This document shows positions 17,624 through 26,530 of a stretch of DNA of 42,948 nucleotides, in pieces (position 1 is the first letter of the stretch; every line of letters starts with the position of its first letter). Source of the stretch: Halococcus agarilyticus (lineage in GTDB: Archaea > Halobacteriota > Halobacteria > Halobacteriales > Halococcaceae); assembly GCF_000334895.1 (NCBI RefSeq), contig NZ_BAFM01000023.1, forward strand, positions 1-42,948, written 5' to 3'. The notes beneath the pieces are model-generated. The model was not told the DNA's origin. It worked only from the letters and a program-made list of their open reading frames with translations, and did no database searches. The translations under genes and the position numbers were made by a program.

Positions 17624-18678
17624 CAGCCGTCACCTCCTTGGTACGGGAGCTGAATGTCGTCGGCAGCGTCCTCCCAGTGGTAGCAGGCAACGGCGTGATC
17701 TGCCTCCTCGGCCGATTCGAGCCGCGGCGGCGCCGCTCGACACTCCGGGTCCGCCAGCGGACAGCGTGGGTGGTACGAACAGCCGTCCGGTTTCGTTACC
17801 GGATCCGGGCTCGACCCCCCGATGGGACGCATCTCGTCGAGCGGCGCGTCGATATTCGGCGTCGCGCTCAGTAGTGCCCTGGTGTAGGGATGGGCGGCGT
17901 GTCGCAAGATGTCGTCTGTGCGGCCGAGTTCGGCGAACTCGAAGGCGTACAACACGGCCATGCGGTCGGCGAGGTGGGCGACCAGCGGTAGGTCGTGCGT
18001 GATGAACACGAGCGTGATATCGTACTTGGCCTTGATGTCCTCGAGGAGCGTGAGGATTGATCGCTGCATCAACAGATCCAGCGCCGCCGTTGGTTCGTCC
18101 ATGACGAGCACCTCGGGCTTGAGGACGAGGCTCAGCGCGATGAGCGTCCGCTGCCGCATCCCCCCGCTGAGTTCGTGAGGATACGACCCCATAACGCGAT
18201 CCGGTTCGAGGTAGAGGTCGGTCAAAAGCGTGCGGGCACGCTCCAGCCCCGTCTCGCGGTCCGAGCCATGTGCGCTGAGCGTCTCGGCGAAATGCTCGCG
18301 GATGCGCATCGTCGGGTTGAACGAACTCATCGCGCCCTGAAACACCATCGACACCTCCTCCCAGCGGTAGCCCCGGAGTTCGCTTGCCGAGAGATCGAGT
18401 ACGTCGACCGGTTCGCCGTCTTCAGGTCGATATCGGACATCGCCGCTCAGGGTGCCGGGTTCCACTACCGCGTCCAGTAGCGCGTCGGCGAACATTGACT
18501 TGCCGGAGCCGCTTTCGCCGACGATACCGAGCGTTTCGCCGCGCTGGATGTCGATACTGACGTTGTCGAGGACGGTCGATACGCCGCGTGGGGAGTCGAA
18601 CTGGACCGTCGCGTTCCGGACCTCGAAGATCGGATCTGCGTCGGTGCTATCGTCGAGTGCTGTCGTGGTAGTTGCCAT
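17623..18678 (-). CDS. Opp/Dpp-type ABC importer, ATPase subunit (DppD-like)
   Basis: A 351-residue ATPase. Walker A is GESGSGKS (54-61), the signature is ELSGGMRQR, Walker B is VLVMDEP with TAALD, and the switch region is FITHDL. The C-terminal oligo_HPY extension has CSYHPRCPLADPEC. It sits between the second permease gene (one base gap) and the DppF-like gene (one base overlap), so translation is probably coupled. Confidence 0.92.
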   Translation of the reverse strand: MATTTTALDDSTDADPIFEVRNATVQFDSPRGVSTVLDNVSIDIQRGETLGIVGESGSGKSMFADALLDAVVEPGTLSGDVRYRPEDGEPVDVLDLSASELRGYRWEEVSMVFQGAMSSFNPTMRIREHFAETLSAHGSDRETGLERARTLLTDLYLEPDRVMGSYPHELSGGMRQRTLIALSLVLKPEVLVMDEPTAALDLLMQRSILTLLEDIKAKYDITLVFITHDLPLVAHLADRMAVLYAFEFAELGRTDDILRHAAHPYTRALLSATPNIDAPLDEMRPIGGSSPDPVTKPDGCSYHPRCPLADPECRAAPPRLESAEEADHAVACYHWEDAADDIQLPYQGGDG

Positions 18679-18679
18679 A

Positions 18680-19705
18680 TCAGAATTCCTCCATTACCTG
18701 CGGACCGGATGACCCGTCGCCGCCAGATTTCTCGTCGTCGCCCGGCACTTTGTCGACGTGTCTCGCCCGTGCTCGCGGATTGAACACCCGGTCGAGTCCC
18801 TGAGCGACGAAGATGAATGCGAGGATCAGCAACACAATGGCCAGCATCGGGAAGAACAGCCAGTGCAGACCGATCCCGAGGTAGATGCCACCGGTATTGT
18901 ACGCGAGGTTCATCATGACACCCCAGTTCTGTGTCGAGAACGGGAGGACGCCAAGGAAGTAAAGCCCGACCGAGCTGTAGATGACGAACCGTGCGGAGTT
19001 GGCGAACTTCACCGTTACGTAGGGCATGATGTTCGGGAGAATGTCCGAGAAGATACTGTATCGCGTCGATAGCCCCATGGCCTGCGACGCCTCGACGTAC
19101 TCCGCGTGCCGGAGCGTGAGGACCTGTGAGCGGATCGCGCGTGCGACGCCCGCCCACACGTTGGCTGTCAGAAGCACGCCGACCACGTATGGGTTCTCTG
19201 GATTGATGAGCGCGCCGAGGACAATGATCAGCGGCAACCCAGGGATCGTCACGACGATGTCGGTGATCGTCGAGAGGACCGTGTCGACCCAGCCGCCGAC
19301 GTACCCCGAGACGGTCCCGACGGTCGTTCCCATCACCGTCGAGAACAGCGCGCCCGCGAGGATCATCTGGAACATCGCGGGCGTCGAGTGAACTATTTGG
19401 GCGAAAATATCCTGTCCCGTCTTTCCGGTGCCAAGGATGAACTCGGGGTTGACGAACGGCTTGACGTACGCGGGGCCCTCATTCGGGTGGGGTACTTCGA
19501 CGACAAGGACGCCCACCGTCCCCATCAGGACGAACAGGCCTAGGAGGAACAGCCCGATTCGTGCCCGCAAGTCGTCCCACATGATCCTGAACGGCGCGAC
19601 GACGAACTCGTCAGCGAGCGCGACAAACCGTTCTTGCCGTGTGAGTTGACTCGGTCCGCCCGATTCGCCGTCTGTCGTGAACGTGTTGGACGCGTTGTCT
19701 CGCAT
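18680..19705 (-). CDS. Opp/Dpp-type ABC importer, permease subunit (DppC-like)
   Basis: A 341-residue membrane protein with an N-terminal cytoplasmic tail, a first membrane span (IGLFLLGLFVLMGTVGVLVV) and five further spans. The EAA loop that docks on the ATPase is visible as HAEYVEASQAMGLSTRYSIF. A long loop after the first span carries PEFILGTGKTGQDIFAQIV, standard for DppC. The ATG at 19705 is chosen because it follows the stop of the preceding permease by a single base (TGACATG); the longer frame from 19747 would overlap that gene without need. The C-terminal tail of about 40 residues is acidic. Confidence 0.9.
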   Translation of the reverse strand: MRDNASNTFTTDGESGGPSQLTRQERFVALADEFVVAPFRIMWDDLRARIGLFLLGLFVLMGTVGVLVVEVPHPNEGPAYVKPFVNPEFILGTGKTGQDIFAQIVHSTPAMFQMILAGALFSTVMGTTVGTVSGYVGGWVDTVLSTITDIVVTIPGLPLIIVLGALINPENPYVVGVLLTANVWAGVARAIRSQVLTLRHAEYVEASQAMGLSTRYSIFSDILPNIMPYVTVKFANSARFVIYSSVGLYFLGVLPFSTQNWGVMMNLAYNTGGIYLGIGLHWLFFPMLAIVLLILAFIFVAQGLDRVFNPRARARHVDKVPGDDEKSGGDGSSGPQVMEEF

Positions 19706-19706
19706 G

Positions 19707-20702
19707 TCAGTTCGACCCTCCGTCGGCCCGCGGGTCAATGAGTCCATACGTCATGTCCGCGACGTAGATGCCGGTGACGACGGCGAACGTGATCACGATG
19801 AAACACCCCATCAGGAGCGGATCGTCGCGTGTGTCGGCGGCCTTGTACAGGAGAAAACCGATCCCACGGTAGGTGAAGATCTCCTCGACGATGACCGACG
19901 CGCCGAACATGAATCCGATCGAGACCATGAATCCGGTGTACATCGGGAGAATGGCGTTGCGTGCGACGTACCGCATCGCGATGCGGCGCGAGGACAGCCC
20001 CCGGAGTCGAGCAACCCTGAGATAGTCCTTCCCGAGTTCTTGGATGCTGTTCCCGCGCATTGACATCGCTCGGTTGCCGAACCCGGTGATGACGAGTGCC
20101 GCGATTGGCAACGCGGCGTGGTGGAGCGCGCTCAGTAAATATGGGATCCGCAGCCCCGGCGCGATATCCTGGCTGACCCGGCCACTCGTCGGAAAGAGCC
20201 CGGTACTATACCCCATGAAGTAGATCAGTACGATCGCCATGACGTAGTTTGGAGTCGCGCTCAGCACCGTCGAGAACACGCTCCCACCGAGGTCGAGCGA
20301 ACTGCCTTCGATGTACGCGAAGGCTGCACCCAGTACGATCCCGATGAGGTAGATGAGCAGCATCGATGTCCCGACGAGGAGGATCGTCCATGGGAGCGCC
20401 TTCCCGATCACCGATGCGACCGGTTCGCCGTACCACACAGACTTCCCGAGTTCGAACTGAAACACGTTAGCGAAGTAGTCGACGTACTGCTGCAAGAGCG
20501 GTTTGTTCGGATTGACGGCGGTGTACGATTCCATCAGGTTGTTTAATGTCTCCTGCGACATGTCCGACGACCCCTGAATGTATTGGGCCCGGACGTAATC
20601 CATTGGTCCACCCGGCATGAACCGGATGATGACGAACGAGAGCGACAACACTGCGTATATCGTGAGCAGCGTCCTCGCTGTCCGCGTAAGCAATCGGTGC
20701 AT
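19707..20702 (-). CDS. Opp/Dpp-type ABC importer, permease subunit (DppB-like)
   Basis: A 331-residue integral membrane protein with six predicted spans. The typical DppB start (RTARTLLTIYAVLSLSFVII, then RFMPGGPMD) and the EAA loop KDYLRVARLRGLSSRRIAMR are both seen, and the C-terminus ends in the DPRAD motif common to DppB proteins. The ATG at 20702 is preferred over a GTG at 20726, because a TATA element at 20729-20739 would otherwise touch the start codon; from 20702 the spacing fits a leaderless mRNA. It heads the permease/ATPase/sulfatase run and so may have a promoter separate from that of the binding protein. Confidence 0.9.
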   Translation of the reverse strand: MHRLLTRTARTLLTIYAVLSLSFVIIRFMPGGPMDYVRAQYIQGSSDMSQETLNNLMESYTAVNPNKPLLQQYVDYFANVFQFELGKSVWYGEPVASVIGKALPWTILLVGTSMLLIYLIGIVLGAAFAYIEGSSLDLGGSVFSTVLSATPNYVMAIVLIYFMGYSTGLFPTSGRVSQDIAPGLRIPYLLSALHHAALPIAALVITGFGNRAMSMRGNSIQELGKDYLRVARLRGLSSRRIAMRYVARNAILPMYTGFMVSIGFMFGASVIVEEIFTYRGIGFLLYKAADTRDDPLLMGCFIVITFAVVTGIYVADMTYGLIDPRADGGSN

Positions 20703-20728
20703 CTTACTGAGTCGATTGTTTTCCACCC

Positions 20729-20739
20729 ATAAATATCTA
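20729..20739 (-). promoter_or_regulatory. TATA box of the transporter operon
   Basis: The minus strand reads AGATATTTATG, about 30 nt before the ATG at 20702. Just upstream (20755-20796) lies a sequence shared with 36322-36364, a candidate operator or duplicated promoter region. Confidence 0.6.
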
Positions 20740-20819
20740 CTGTAAACGCAGCGGGGCGGTGTCGAATTGAGATGTGAGGTTATCGTGCTGGAGCGGCGTA
20801 CAGACCCTAATGAGGGAAA

Positions 20820-21935
20820 TCACCGATTTGGATGCACCACGGCCCGAAGGGCATCACCCGATGCCTGCGCATCGTACGCCGTTTCGATGTCGTCCAGGTC
20901 GACGTGGACCGATAGCAGGTCCGCGAACGGATAATCATCGGCGTAATCGTCAAGGAGCGAGAGCGCGGTTTCGAACTGTGACGGCGGGTAGGCGTAGCTC
21001 CCTCGGACATCGAGTTGCTTGCGCACGATCTGCGGGTAGTCAAGGTCGACCGTCTCGCCTCCGAGTGTGCCGAGGTCGACGATCGTTCCGCCGCGCCGGA
21101 CCATCCGAAGGTCCTGCTTAAGGGTCGCCGGAACGCCGGCGGTCTCGACGACGACGTCGGGACCGACGCCCGAATCGGTGACCGATTCGACCTTGCGAAC
21201 GACCGCATCCGTCGATAACCCAGCGGCGGCGACGATATCCGTCGCGCCAAAGGCTTGTGCGAGTTCGAGTCGTGCTTTGTCGAGGTCGATGGCGACGACG
21301 CGACCAGCACCGTGAACCGCGGCCGTGAACACGCAGAGGAGCCCGATCGGCCCGACGCCGTGGACCGCGACCGTCTGGCCGAGGTCCAGACCTTCCTTAG
21401 CCCAAGAGACGTCGGGACTCTCCGCGCGTTCCAACGCGTGGGTCGCGACGGACAGTGGTTCCGCGAGGAGTCCGAGACCGGGGTCCAGCGAGTCCGGGAG
21501 GCGGTAGAAGCGAGAGCCGGGACATACAGGCAGTCGCTGGCTCAGTCCACCAACGAACGGAGGCTGGTCGACGTTGGTGAATCCATACCGCATCCGGTCC
21601 ACGCAGGTCGTCGGGCGCGCGCGGACCTGCTCGCAGTACCAGCACTCGCCGCAAGAAACGCCCGGTACGACCGTCACCGGGTCGCTCTCGTGGACCGACC
21701 GACCGCGGGCATCGGTCACGCCGTCGTCCGAACGGGAGGTCACGACACCGACGAATTCGTGTCCGGGAATAACCGGAAAGTCGATGTCAAGTTCACCGTC
21801 GTACATGTGGACATCCGTCCCGCAGATACCGCAGTCGGTGACATCGATCATCAGATCGGCGTCATCTGCCGGGACATCGAGGGTGCGCACAGCGACGTCA
21901 CCGGGTGCGTTCATAACAGCTGCTCGCGTTTGCAT
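20820..21935 (-). CDS. Zinc-dependent alcohol/polyol dehydrogenase (MDR family)
   Basis: A 371-residue medium-chain dehydrogenase. Catalytic zinc ligands are Cys35 (CGICGTD), His59 and Glu60 (PGHE); four structural-zinc cysteines are at 95, 98, 101 and 111. A Rossmann motif VHGVGPIGLL follows near residue 190, with Asp in VAIDLD suggesting NAD preference. Relatives act on sorbitol, threonine, galactitol or sugars, so a sugar or sugar-acid dehydrogenase role is likely here. It lies between the binding-protein gene and the permease genes on the same strand, which ties it to catabolism of the imported sugar. The substrate cannot be named. Confidence 0.9.
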   Translation of the reverse strand: MQTRAAVMNAPGDVAVRTLDVPADDADLMIDVTDCGICGTDVHMYDGELDIDFPVIPGHEFVGVVTSRSDDGVTDARGRSVHESDPVTVVPGVSCGECWYCEQVRARPTTCVDRMRYGFTNVDQPPFVGGLSQRLPVCPGSRFYRLPDSLDPGLGLLAEPLSVATHALERAESPDVSWAKEGLDLGQTVAVHGVGPIGLLCVFTAAVHGAGRVVAIDLDKARLELAQAFGATDIVAAAGLSTDAVVRKVESVTDSGVGPDVVVETAGVPATLKQDLRMVRRGGTIVDLGTLGGETVDLDYPQIVRKQLDVRGSYAYPPSQFETALSLLDDYADDYPFADLLSVHVDLDDIETAYDAQASGDALRAVVHPNR

Positions 21936-21955
21936 ACCATGGCGTGGAGTCCGCA

Positions 21956-21973
21956 GCGAAAAAACGGTTTCGC
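21956..21973 (-). terminator. Possible terminator hairpin between binding-protein and dehydrogenase genes
   Basis: GCGAAA (21956-21961) can pair with TTTCGC (21968-21973); on the minus strand a run of six T lies in the loop/arm region. Weak signal that could reduce read-through from the binding-protein gene. Confidence 0.3.
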
Positions 21974-22061
21974 CGCTAAATGGTGGCGGGGAGCGTGCGA
22001 AAAAGTCGGATCGCGAGGAATCGGACCCGTGGCAGACGGACAGACGAGCGGTTCGCCGCGA

Positions 22062-23897
22062 TTACTCTTTGGCCTTGATGATGCCGCGGTCTAGCATGAA
22101 TTCGACCGGGAAATTGACCGACATCCGCGGGTCGGCCTTCTTCGGCATCGCCCATTCGGTCGAATCGTACGAGCGCTGGTCGAGCTTTTCGTTCATCGGC
22201 ATTGCGGGAAGCCCCTGGTTAATCGCCCACGTGACCTTCTTGACTGCGTCCTTCGCTTCCTGTCCGGTACTCGTCGAGATGGTCGAAAGATGTTTCTGGA
22301 TGTCGACGGTTTCGAGGCTGCCCTCTGTGTCCCCGACCGGCATCGGGACGTCCACCGACGTCGGAATCGCAGCGTTCTTCTGGAGAACCTCGTTGTTGTT
22401 CGCGATGACGGTCGGGAGGCTCGACGCCGGGTGGGGGAGATCCCCACCCCAGTTCCCGGTGATGAGGTCCCACTTCCCCTGCGAGTGGAACTGGCCGTAC
22501 AGGACGGACGACTCCTTGGGCTGGTAGTCGACATTGATGCCGAAGCTGTCGAGCGTATCGGAGATCGTCTGGCCCATCCGGACCCACGACCAGTCTGTGG
22601 GCGCGCGCACCGTCAGGGTGAATTTCTCGCCGTTCTCCTTGCGCCACCGACCGTTCTGTTTCTGTAAGCCGGCTTCCTGCAGCAGGGACTCGGCTTTCGA
22701 CTCGTTCGAGCTATCGTACCCATATTGGGTGAGTTGGTCGAGGGTGTCACCGAGCCACTGTTTGGGCGTCCCGGAGAGCGTTCCAGGAAGCCCGTGCGGG
22801 GCTTTAACCGCCGAATACATGATCTTAGACATGTTCTGTGTCCCGTTCGTCCGGTTCACGAGATGCGCGATGGCCTGTCGGACCTCGCGCTTTGCCAGGA
22901 CTTCGTTCGTGTGGTTGAAGTCCAGACACAGCCCGTTGTACACAGGATAGCGAACCAGTGTGACCCAGTCCGGGAACCGCTGTTCGATCTTTTCGGTCAC
23001 TAGTCCGTGGAAGACATCGATCTTGTGGTTGATGAGGTCGGCGACACCGCCTTGATGGCCACTCACCATCTGCCACTCAACGGTGGGGAAGTTGAGTTTG
23101 TCCACAGCCGGATGTCCGCCCTCCCGAACAGGGGTTGTGATGCCCGCGGACGACGCCGACTCGAATTTGACCGGGCCGCACGACGGGGGTTCCTTCAGCG
23201 TCCAACTGACGAGTTCGCCCTTCGCGGACTCGACCTCGCTGTCCGACGACGCGTCCTCGAGGCTCTCGAGGTACTCGCCGTACATGCGTTCAGGTGTGCT
23301 CATCCGCATGCCTAGGAGGTTCATCCTGAAGACATCCTCGTTGATGCTTCCCGAGACGTGCGAGAGTTCGACACTCCTGTCGCCCGTCTCCTGAACCGAC
23401 TCGATCGAATCCCAGACCGGATGGCCGAAGTACTTGCCCAATTTGAGTCGCGTCACCAGGTCGGTACTGGTCACCGGGTCGCCATTCGCCCATGACTGCT
23501 TCCGGAGCGAGATTGTCGTCTTGTCGCTACCGATGTTCCACTCGGAGGCCAGCATCGGCGCGAACTCCTGGTTGGGCAGGTACTTCGCCAGCGGCTGGTA
23601 GAACACAGTGAAGACAAACTGCGTCTGCGCGTTGGGATTGAACGGATTGAATTGTTGCTTGTCGCTCGACCGTTGCCCGCCGATGACGAGCGACCGATCG
23701 ACCATCTCGCTCGACCCGCCGATATCGGTATCGTTACTCGCGGCGGTGTCCGATTCGTTGCTCGCCCCGTCCGAGGGCGTTCCACCGGAACCGCCCCCGC
23801 TACACCCGGCGAGCGCAAATGCGCTCCCCGAGGCAGTCAGTGTCAGTAGCTTTCGCCTCGTCACGGTATCGATCGCATTCAAGTCACTCTCTACCAT
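22062..23897 (-). CDS. Opp/Dpp-type ABC importer, Tat-exported lipoprotein solute-binding protein
   Basis: A 611-residue extracellular binding protein (SBP_bac_5 family) delivering substrate to the importer. The N-terminus has a twin-arginine motif (TRRKLLTLTASG, Arg14-Arg15) and a lipobox LAGC with Cys32 as the lipid anchor, followed by a Gly/Ser/Asp-rich linker, the usual form of haloarchaeal surface lipoproteins. The body shows family blocks such as WANGDPVTSTDLVTRLKLG and VRQAIAHLVNR. The ATG at 23897 is used since it begins with a proper Tat n-region and has a TATA element about 30 nt upstream. It is the first gene of the importer group. The family binds peptides but also oligosaccharides; the sulfatases nearby favour the latter. 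Confidence 0.92.
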   Translation of the reverse strand: MVESDLNAIDTVTRRKLLTLTASGSAFALAGCSGGGSGGTPSDGASNESDTAASNDTDIGGSSEMVDRSLVIGGQRSSDKQQFNPFNPNAQTQFVFTVFYQPLAKYLPNQEFAPMLASEWNIGSDKTTISLRKQSWANGDPVTSTDLVTRLKLGKYFGHPVWDSIESVQETGDRSVELSHVSGSINEDVFRMNLLGMRMSTPERMYGEYLESLEDASSDSEVESAKGELVSWTLKEPPSCGPVKFESASSAGITTPVREGGHPAVDKLNFPTVEWQMVSGHQGGVADLINHKIDVFHGLVTEKIEQRFPDWVTLVRYPVYNGLCLDFNHTNEVLAKREVRQAIAHLVNRTNGTQNMSKIMYSAVKAPHGLPGTLSGTPKQWLGDTLDQLTQYGYDSSNESKAESLLQEAGLQKQNGRWRKENGEKFTLTVRAPTDWSWVRMGQTISDTLDSFGINVDYQPKESSVLYGQFHSQGKWDLITGNWGGDLPHPASSLPTVIANNNEVLQKNAAIPTSVDVPMPVGDTEGSLETVDIQKHLSTISTSTGQEAKDAVKKVTWAINQGLPAMPMNEKLDQRSYDSTEWAMPKKADPRMSVNFPVEFMLDRGIIKAKE

Positions 23898-23922
23898 ACG
23901 CTGTGAGGTCAAAGTTCCTACT

Positions 23923-23932
23923 GTATATATCT
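23923..23932 (-). promoter_or_regulatory. TATA box of the binding-protein gene (leaderless)
   Basis: The minus strand reads GATATATACA, centred about 30 nt before the ATG at 23897. A TTTGACC motif lies between it and the start. Confidence 0.65.
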
Positions 23933-24002
23933 TGCGTCCCGCTGGAGGCCATCCGGGACGGGAGCGGACCTGACAGCCGAAAACTGATCAAGAGCGCGTG
24001 GT

Positions 24003-24221
24003 TCAGTTCCGTTTCGCACACGCGTAATCCGTCGCCCCGGCGAGAAGGGCCGAGAGTAAAACGACGACCAGCGCGGCGACCCAGATCGGCAAGGTACGCG
24101 CGTCGTCGCTCGCGAACGGAAACGAGACGAGCAACCCAACGAACAGCGTCGCGTCGATGTAGATCACCGACTTGGAGAAGTTCGTCAGTTCGCAAAAGGC
24201 CTCCCACTGTGCCTCGTTCAT
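24003..24221 (-). CDS. Small membrane protein of unknown function
   Basis: A 72-residue protein beginning MNEAQWEAFCELTNFSK, with two hydrophobic segments (about residues 18-33, VIYIDATLFVGLLVSF, and 42-62, PIWVAALVVVLLSALLAG) separated by a short acidic loop, so probably two membrane spans. The ATG at 24221 gives a natural start; the longer frame from 24290 adds a basic stretch unlike a haloarchaeal protein. It lies upstream of the binding-protein gene on the same strand with about 100 nt between. I do not recognise a family. It may assist the importer or be unrelated. Confidence 0.55.
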   Translation of the reverse strand: MNEAQWEAFCELTNFSKSVIYIDATLFVGLLVSFPFASDDARTLPIWVAALVVVLLSALLAGATDYACAKRN

Positions 24222-24317
24222 GGATACAGGATGCCGGCGGGACTGTAAATAGGTTCGCTTCGAATCATACCCCGCCCACGAAATCCGCACGGCCGCACGA
24301 AGCCACCTGCGAAGAGA

Positions 24318-24327
24318 CTAAATATAG
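24318..24327 (+). promoter_or_regulatory. TATA box of the dehydratase gene (leaderless)
   Basis: CTAAATATAG stands about 30 nt before the ATG at 24357, fixing that ATG as the start of a leaderless message in preference to the GTG at 24327. Confidence 0.65.
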
Positions 24328-24356
24328 TGACGGATAACGACTCAACTACATCGACG

Positions 24357-25541
24357 ATGTCAGAACTAGTCATTACAGACGTTACGACACATATCGTCGC
24401 CTGCCCGACCAGACCCTGGGTGTTCGTGCGCGTCGAGACAGACCAAGGAATCCACGGGATCGGTGAGGCGATGGCCCACCGGAAACCACAGACCGTCGCC
24501 ATGGCTATCGAGGAGATGAGCGAGCGATACGTCATCGGCGAAGACCCGTTCGCCACGGAAGATCTGTTCTTCCGCATGTACCGGGACGAATGGTTCTCGA
24601 AGAACGTGGTAAACACGACGTGCATCAGCGCCATCGACGCTGCCTGCTGGGATATCAAGGGAAAGTACCTCGACATGCCCGTCTACGAACTGTTGGGGGG
24701 GTCGGTGCAGGGCGATTCGCTCCTTGGGTACGCCAACGGCTGGTTGACGGGCTCCAACGGGAACCCGGCCGAGTTCGCCGAGGCGGCGGAACAGGTCGTC
24801 GACGACGGCTATCAGGCGATGAAATTCGACCCGTTCGGATCGGCTTGGGAACGCATGACGCGCGACGCGTTTAACAACGCGATCGACACGGTCGCCGCGG
24901 TCCGCGAGGCGGTCGGCCCCGACATCGACCTCTTGATTGAGGGACACGGGCGGTTCACGCCGGGGATGGCCATCGATGTAGCCGAGAAGCTGGCGCCGTA
25001 CGACCCAACCTTCTTTGAGGAGCCGACGCCCGCCGACTCCCTCTCCGGCCTCCGGCGCGTTTCCGAGAAGTCATCTGTACCCATCGCGACCGGCGAGCGC
25101 GCCATGACCAAGTACGACGTGCGGGACCTCCTCACCGAGACAAACGTCGACTTCATCCAGACCGACCTCGCCAACACGGGCGGGATCACGGAGGGCAAGA
25201 AAATCGCGTCGATGGCTGAAGCCGAACACGTCACGTTCGCGCCGCACAATTCCCAGGGCCCGGTCTGTACGGCCATGTGCGTCCACGTCTGTGCGACCAC
25301 CACGAACTTCCTCTTCCAAGAGACGTTCGAAGATTACGATGTCGACTGGAAGACGGAGTTACTTGAGAATCCGCTCGAGATCACGGACGGAGAGATCGTC
25401 CTGCCGACCGAACCGGGGCTCGGCGTCGAACTCGACATGGATGTCGTCCGCGAGCACGACTACGAGAGGCACGCCGATCGCGTCGACATGGTGAACCCGT
25501 TCGAAGACGGCTGGGAAGACCGGTCGCTCGTGAACGACTGA
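24357..25541 (+). CDS. Enolase-superfamily (mandelate racemase/muconate lactonizing type) aldonate dehydratase
   Basis: A 394-residue protein that should dehydrate an acid sugar (aldonate) to a 2-keto-3-deoxy acid in the cytoplasm. Expected Mg ligands are Glu195 (IEGHGRF), Glu222 or Glu221 (FFEEP) and Glu247 (TGER). Lys156 in MKFDPFG and His297 in APHNSQGP are the likely acid/base residues. The pattern resembles archaeal gluconate, galactonate, xylonate and rhamnonate dehydratases; substrate cannot be chosen by eye. It is transcribed away from the importer operon, with divergent promoters for coordinated control. The SMP-30 lactonase at 3897-4763 would make its substrate in the known haloarchaeal pathways. 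The ATG at 24357 is selected by promoter spacing. Confidence 0.9.
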   Translation: MSELVITDVTTHIVACPTRPWVFVRVETDQGIHGIGEAMAHRKPQTVAMAIEEMSERYVIGEDPFATEDLFFRMYRDEWFSKNVVNTTCISAIDAACWDIKGKYLDMPVYELLGGSVQGDSLLGYANGWLTGSNGNPAEFAEAAEQVVDDGYQAMKFDPFGSAWERMTRDAFNNAIDTVAAVREAVGPDIDLLIEGHGRFTPGMAIDVAEKLAPYDPTFFEEPTPADSLSGLRRVSEKSSVPIATGERAMTKYDVRDLLTETNVDFIQTDLANTGGITEGKKIASMAEAEHVTFAPHNSQGPVCTAMCVHVCATTTNFLFQETFEDYDVDWKTELLENPLEITDGEIVLPTEPGLGVELDMDVVREHDYERHADRVDMVNPFEDGWEDRSLVND

Positions 25542-25694
25542 CTGCAGCCGAGGATTTCTGAAATCTTTACCGACGACTGAGGGCGTGGGCTCGTAATCCT
25601 ACGTCGGTGATCGCATTCCGCTGCCGACTCAGAACGAGTGTCACTGGAACAGTCGTCCAATGTGGTCAAACACGGTTTGCTTCGCTGACCCGAC

Positions 25695-26498
25695 CTATTC
25701 GCGCCATGGAGCGTACTCCGGCGAGACGATGCGGCGCTGGAGGGACATCGACTCGATCGTCTCGATCTCCTCGTCGTCCAGTTTCAGGTCAAGCGACTCA
25801 TAGTTCTCGCGCTGGTGTATCTCGATGTCCGCCATTGGGATAGGCACGACGCCGTCCATCGCGTGGAGCCAGGCGAGACTCACCTGCGCCACCGAGGCGT
25901 CGTGGCTCCCAGCAATGTCGATCAACTGGTCGAACTCAAAGACCCGACTGCGGGCGATGGGCGAGAACGCGACGAGCGAGATCCCCCGTTCCTGAGCGTG
26001 TTCCACGAGGTCGTGTTGCTGGAAGAGCGGGTGCATCTCGACCTGGTTGGCGACGATCGGTACCTCGGCGATTTCCATCGCTTCGTCGACCAGGTCCGGC
26101 GTGAAGTTGCTCACGCCCGCCGCCTCAATGCGGTCGTCCTTCCAGAGGTCGTCGAAGGCTTCCCAGGTCTCGTCGGGGTCGTATGTCAGCGCGGGCCAGT
26201 GGACGTACAGTAGGTCTATGGTCCCGATCCCGAGTTCGGAGAGACTCCGGTCGACACTCTCGTACACGTCGTCGTAGCCCAGGTTCTCGGGGTGAACCTT
26301 CGTCGCGACGGTGACGTCCGAGCGCGGCACCGACGAACAGCGCAGGGCCTCGCCCACGTAACTCTCGTTTCCGTACGCTCTCGCCGTGTCGACGTGGGTG
26401 TAGCCCATGTCGATCGCCGTAGCGATACTCTGCTCACACCGTCCTGGATAGGTGTTCCGCCAGGTCCCCAGTCCGATCGATCCGATGTTGATGGTCAT
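25695..26498 (-). CDS. Aldo/keto reductase
   Basis: A 267-residue NAD(P)H-dependent (beta/alpha)8-barrel oxidoreductase. The catalytic tetrad is visible: Asp37 (HVDTARAYGNE), Tyr42, Lys67 (VATKVHP) and His100 (LLYVHWP). Further family signatures are GVSNFTPDLV and NQVEMHP. It likely interconverts an aldehyde and alcohol of a sugar intermediate, or lactaldehyde. It lies between the dehydratase and IclR genes with its own TATA element. A 58-bp sense piece of a relative occurs at 29609-29666 in the collapsed inverted copy of the cluster. Confidence 0.9.
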   Translation of the reverse strand: MTINIGSIGLGTWRNTYPGRCEQSIATAIDMGYTHVDTARAYGNESYVGEALRCSSVPRSDVTVATKVHPENLGYDDVYESVDRSLSELGIGTIDLLYVHWPALTYDPDETWEAFDDLWKDDRIEAAGVSNFTPDLVDEAMEIAEVPIVANQVEMHPLFQQHDLVEHAQERGISLVAFSPIARSRVFEFDQLIDIAGSHDASVAQVSLAWLHAMDGVVPIPMADIEIHQRENYESLDLKLDDEEIETIESMSLQRRIVSPEYAPWRE

Positions 26499-26520
26499 CT
26501 GTATGACGATTAGGGTACGT

Positions 26521-26530
26521 TAGCTAAAAG
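26521..26530 (-). promoter_or_regulatory. TATA-like element of the aldo/keto reductase gene
   Basis: The minus strand reads CTTTTAGCTA, about 28 nt before the ATG at 26498, fitting a leaderless transcript. Confidence 0.5.
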
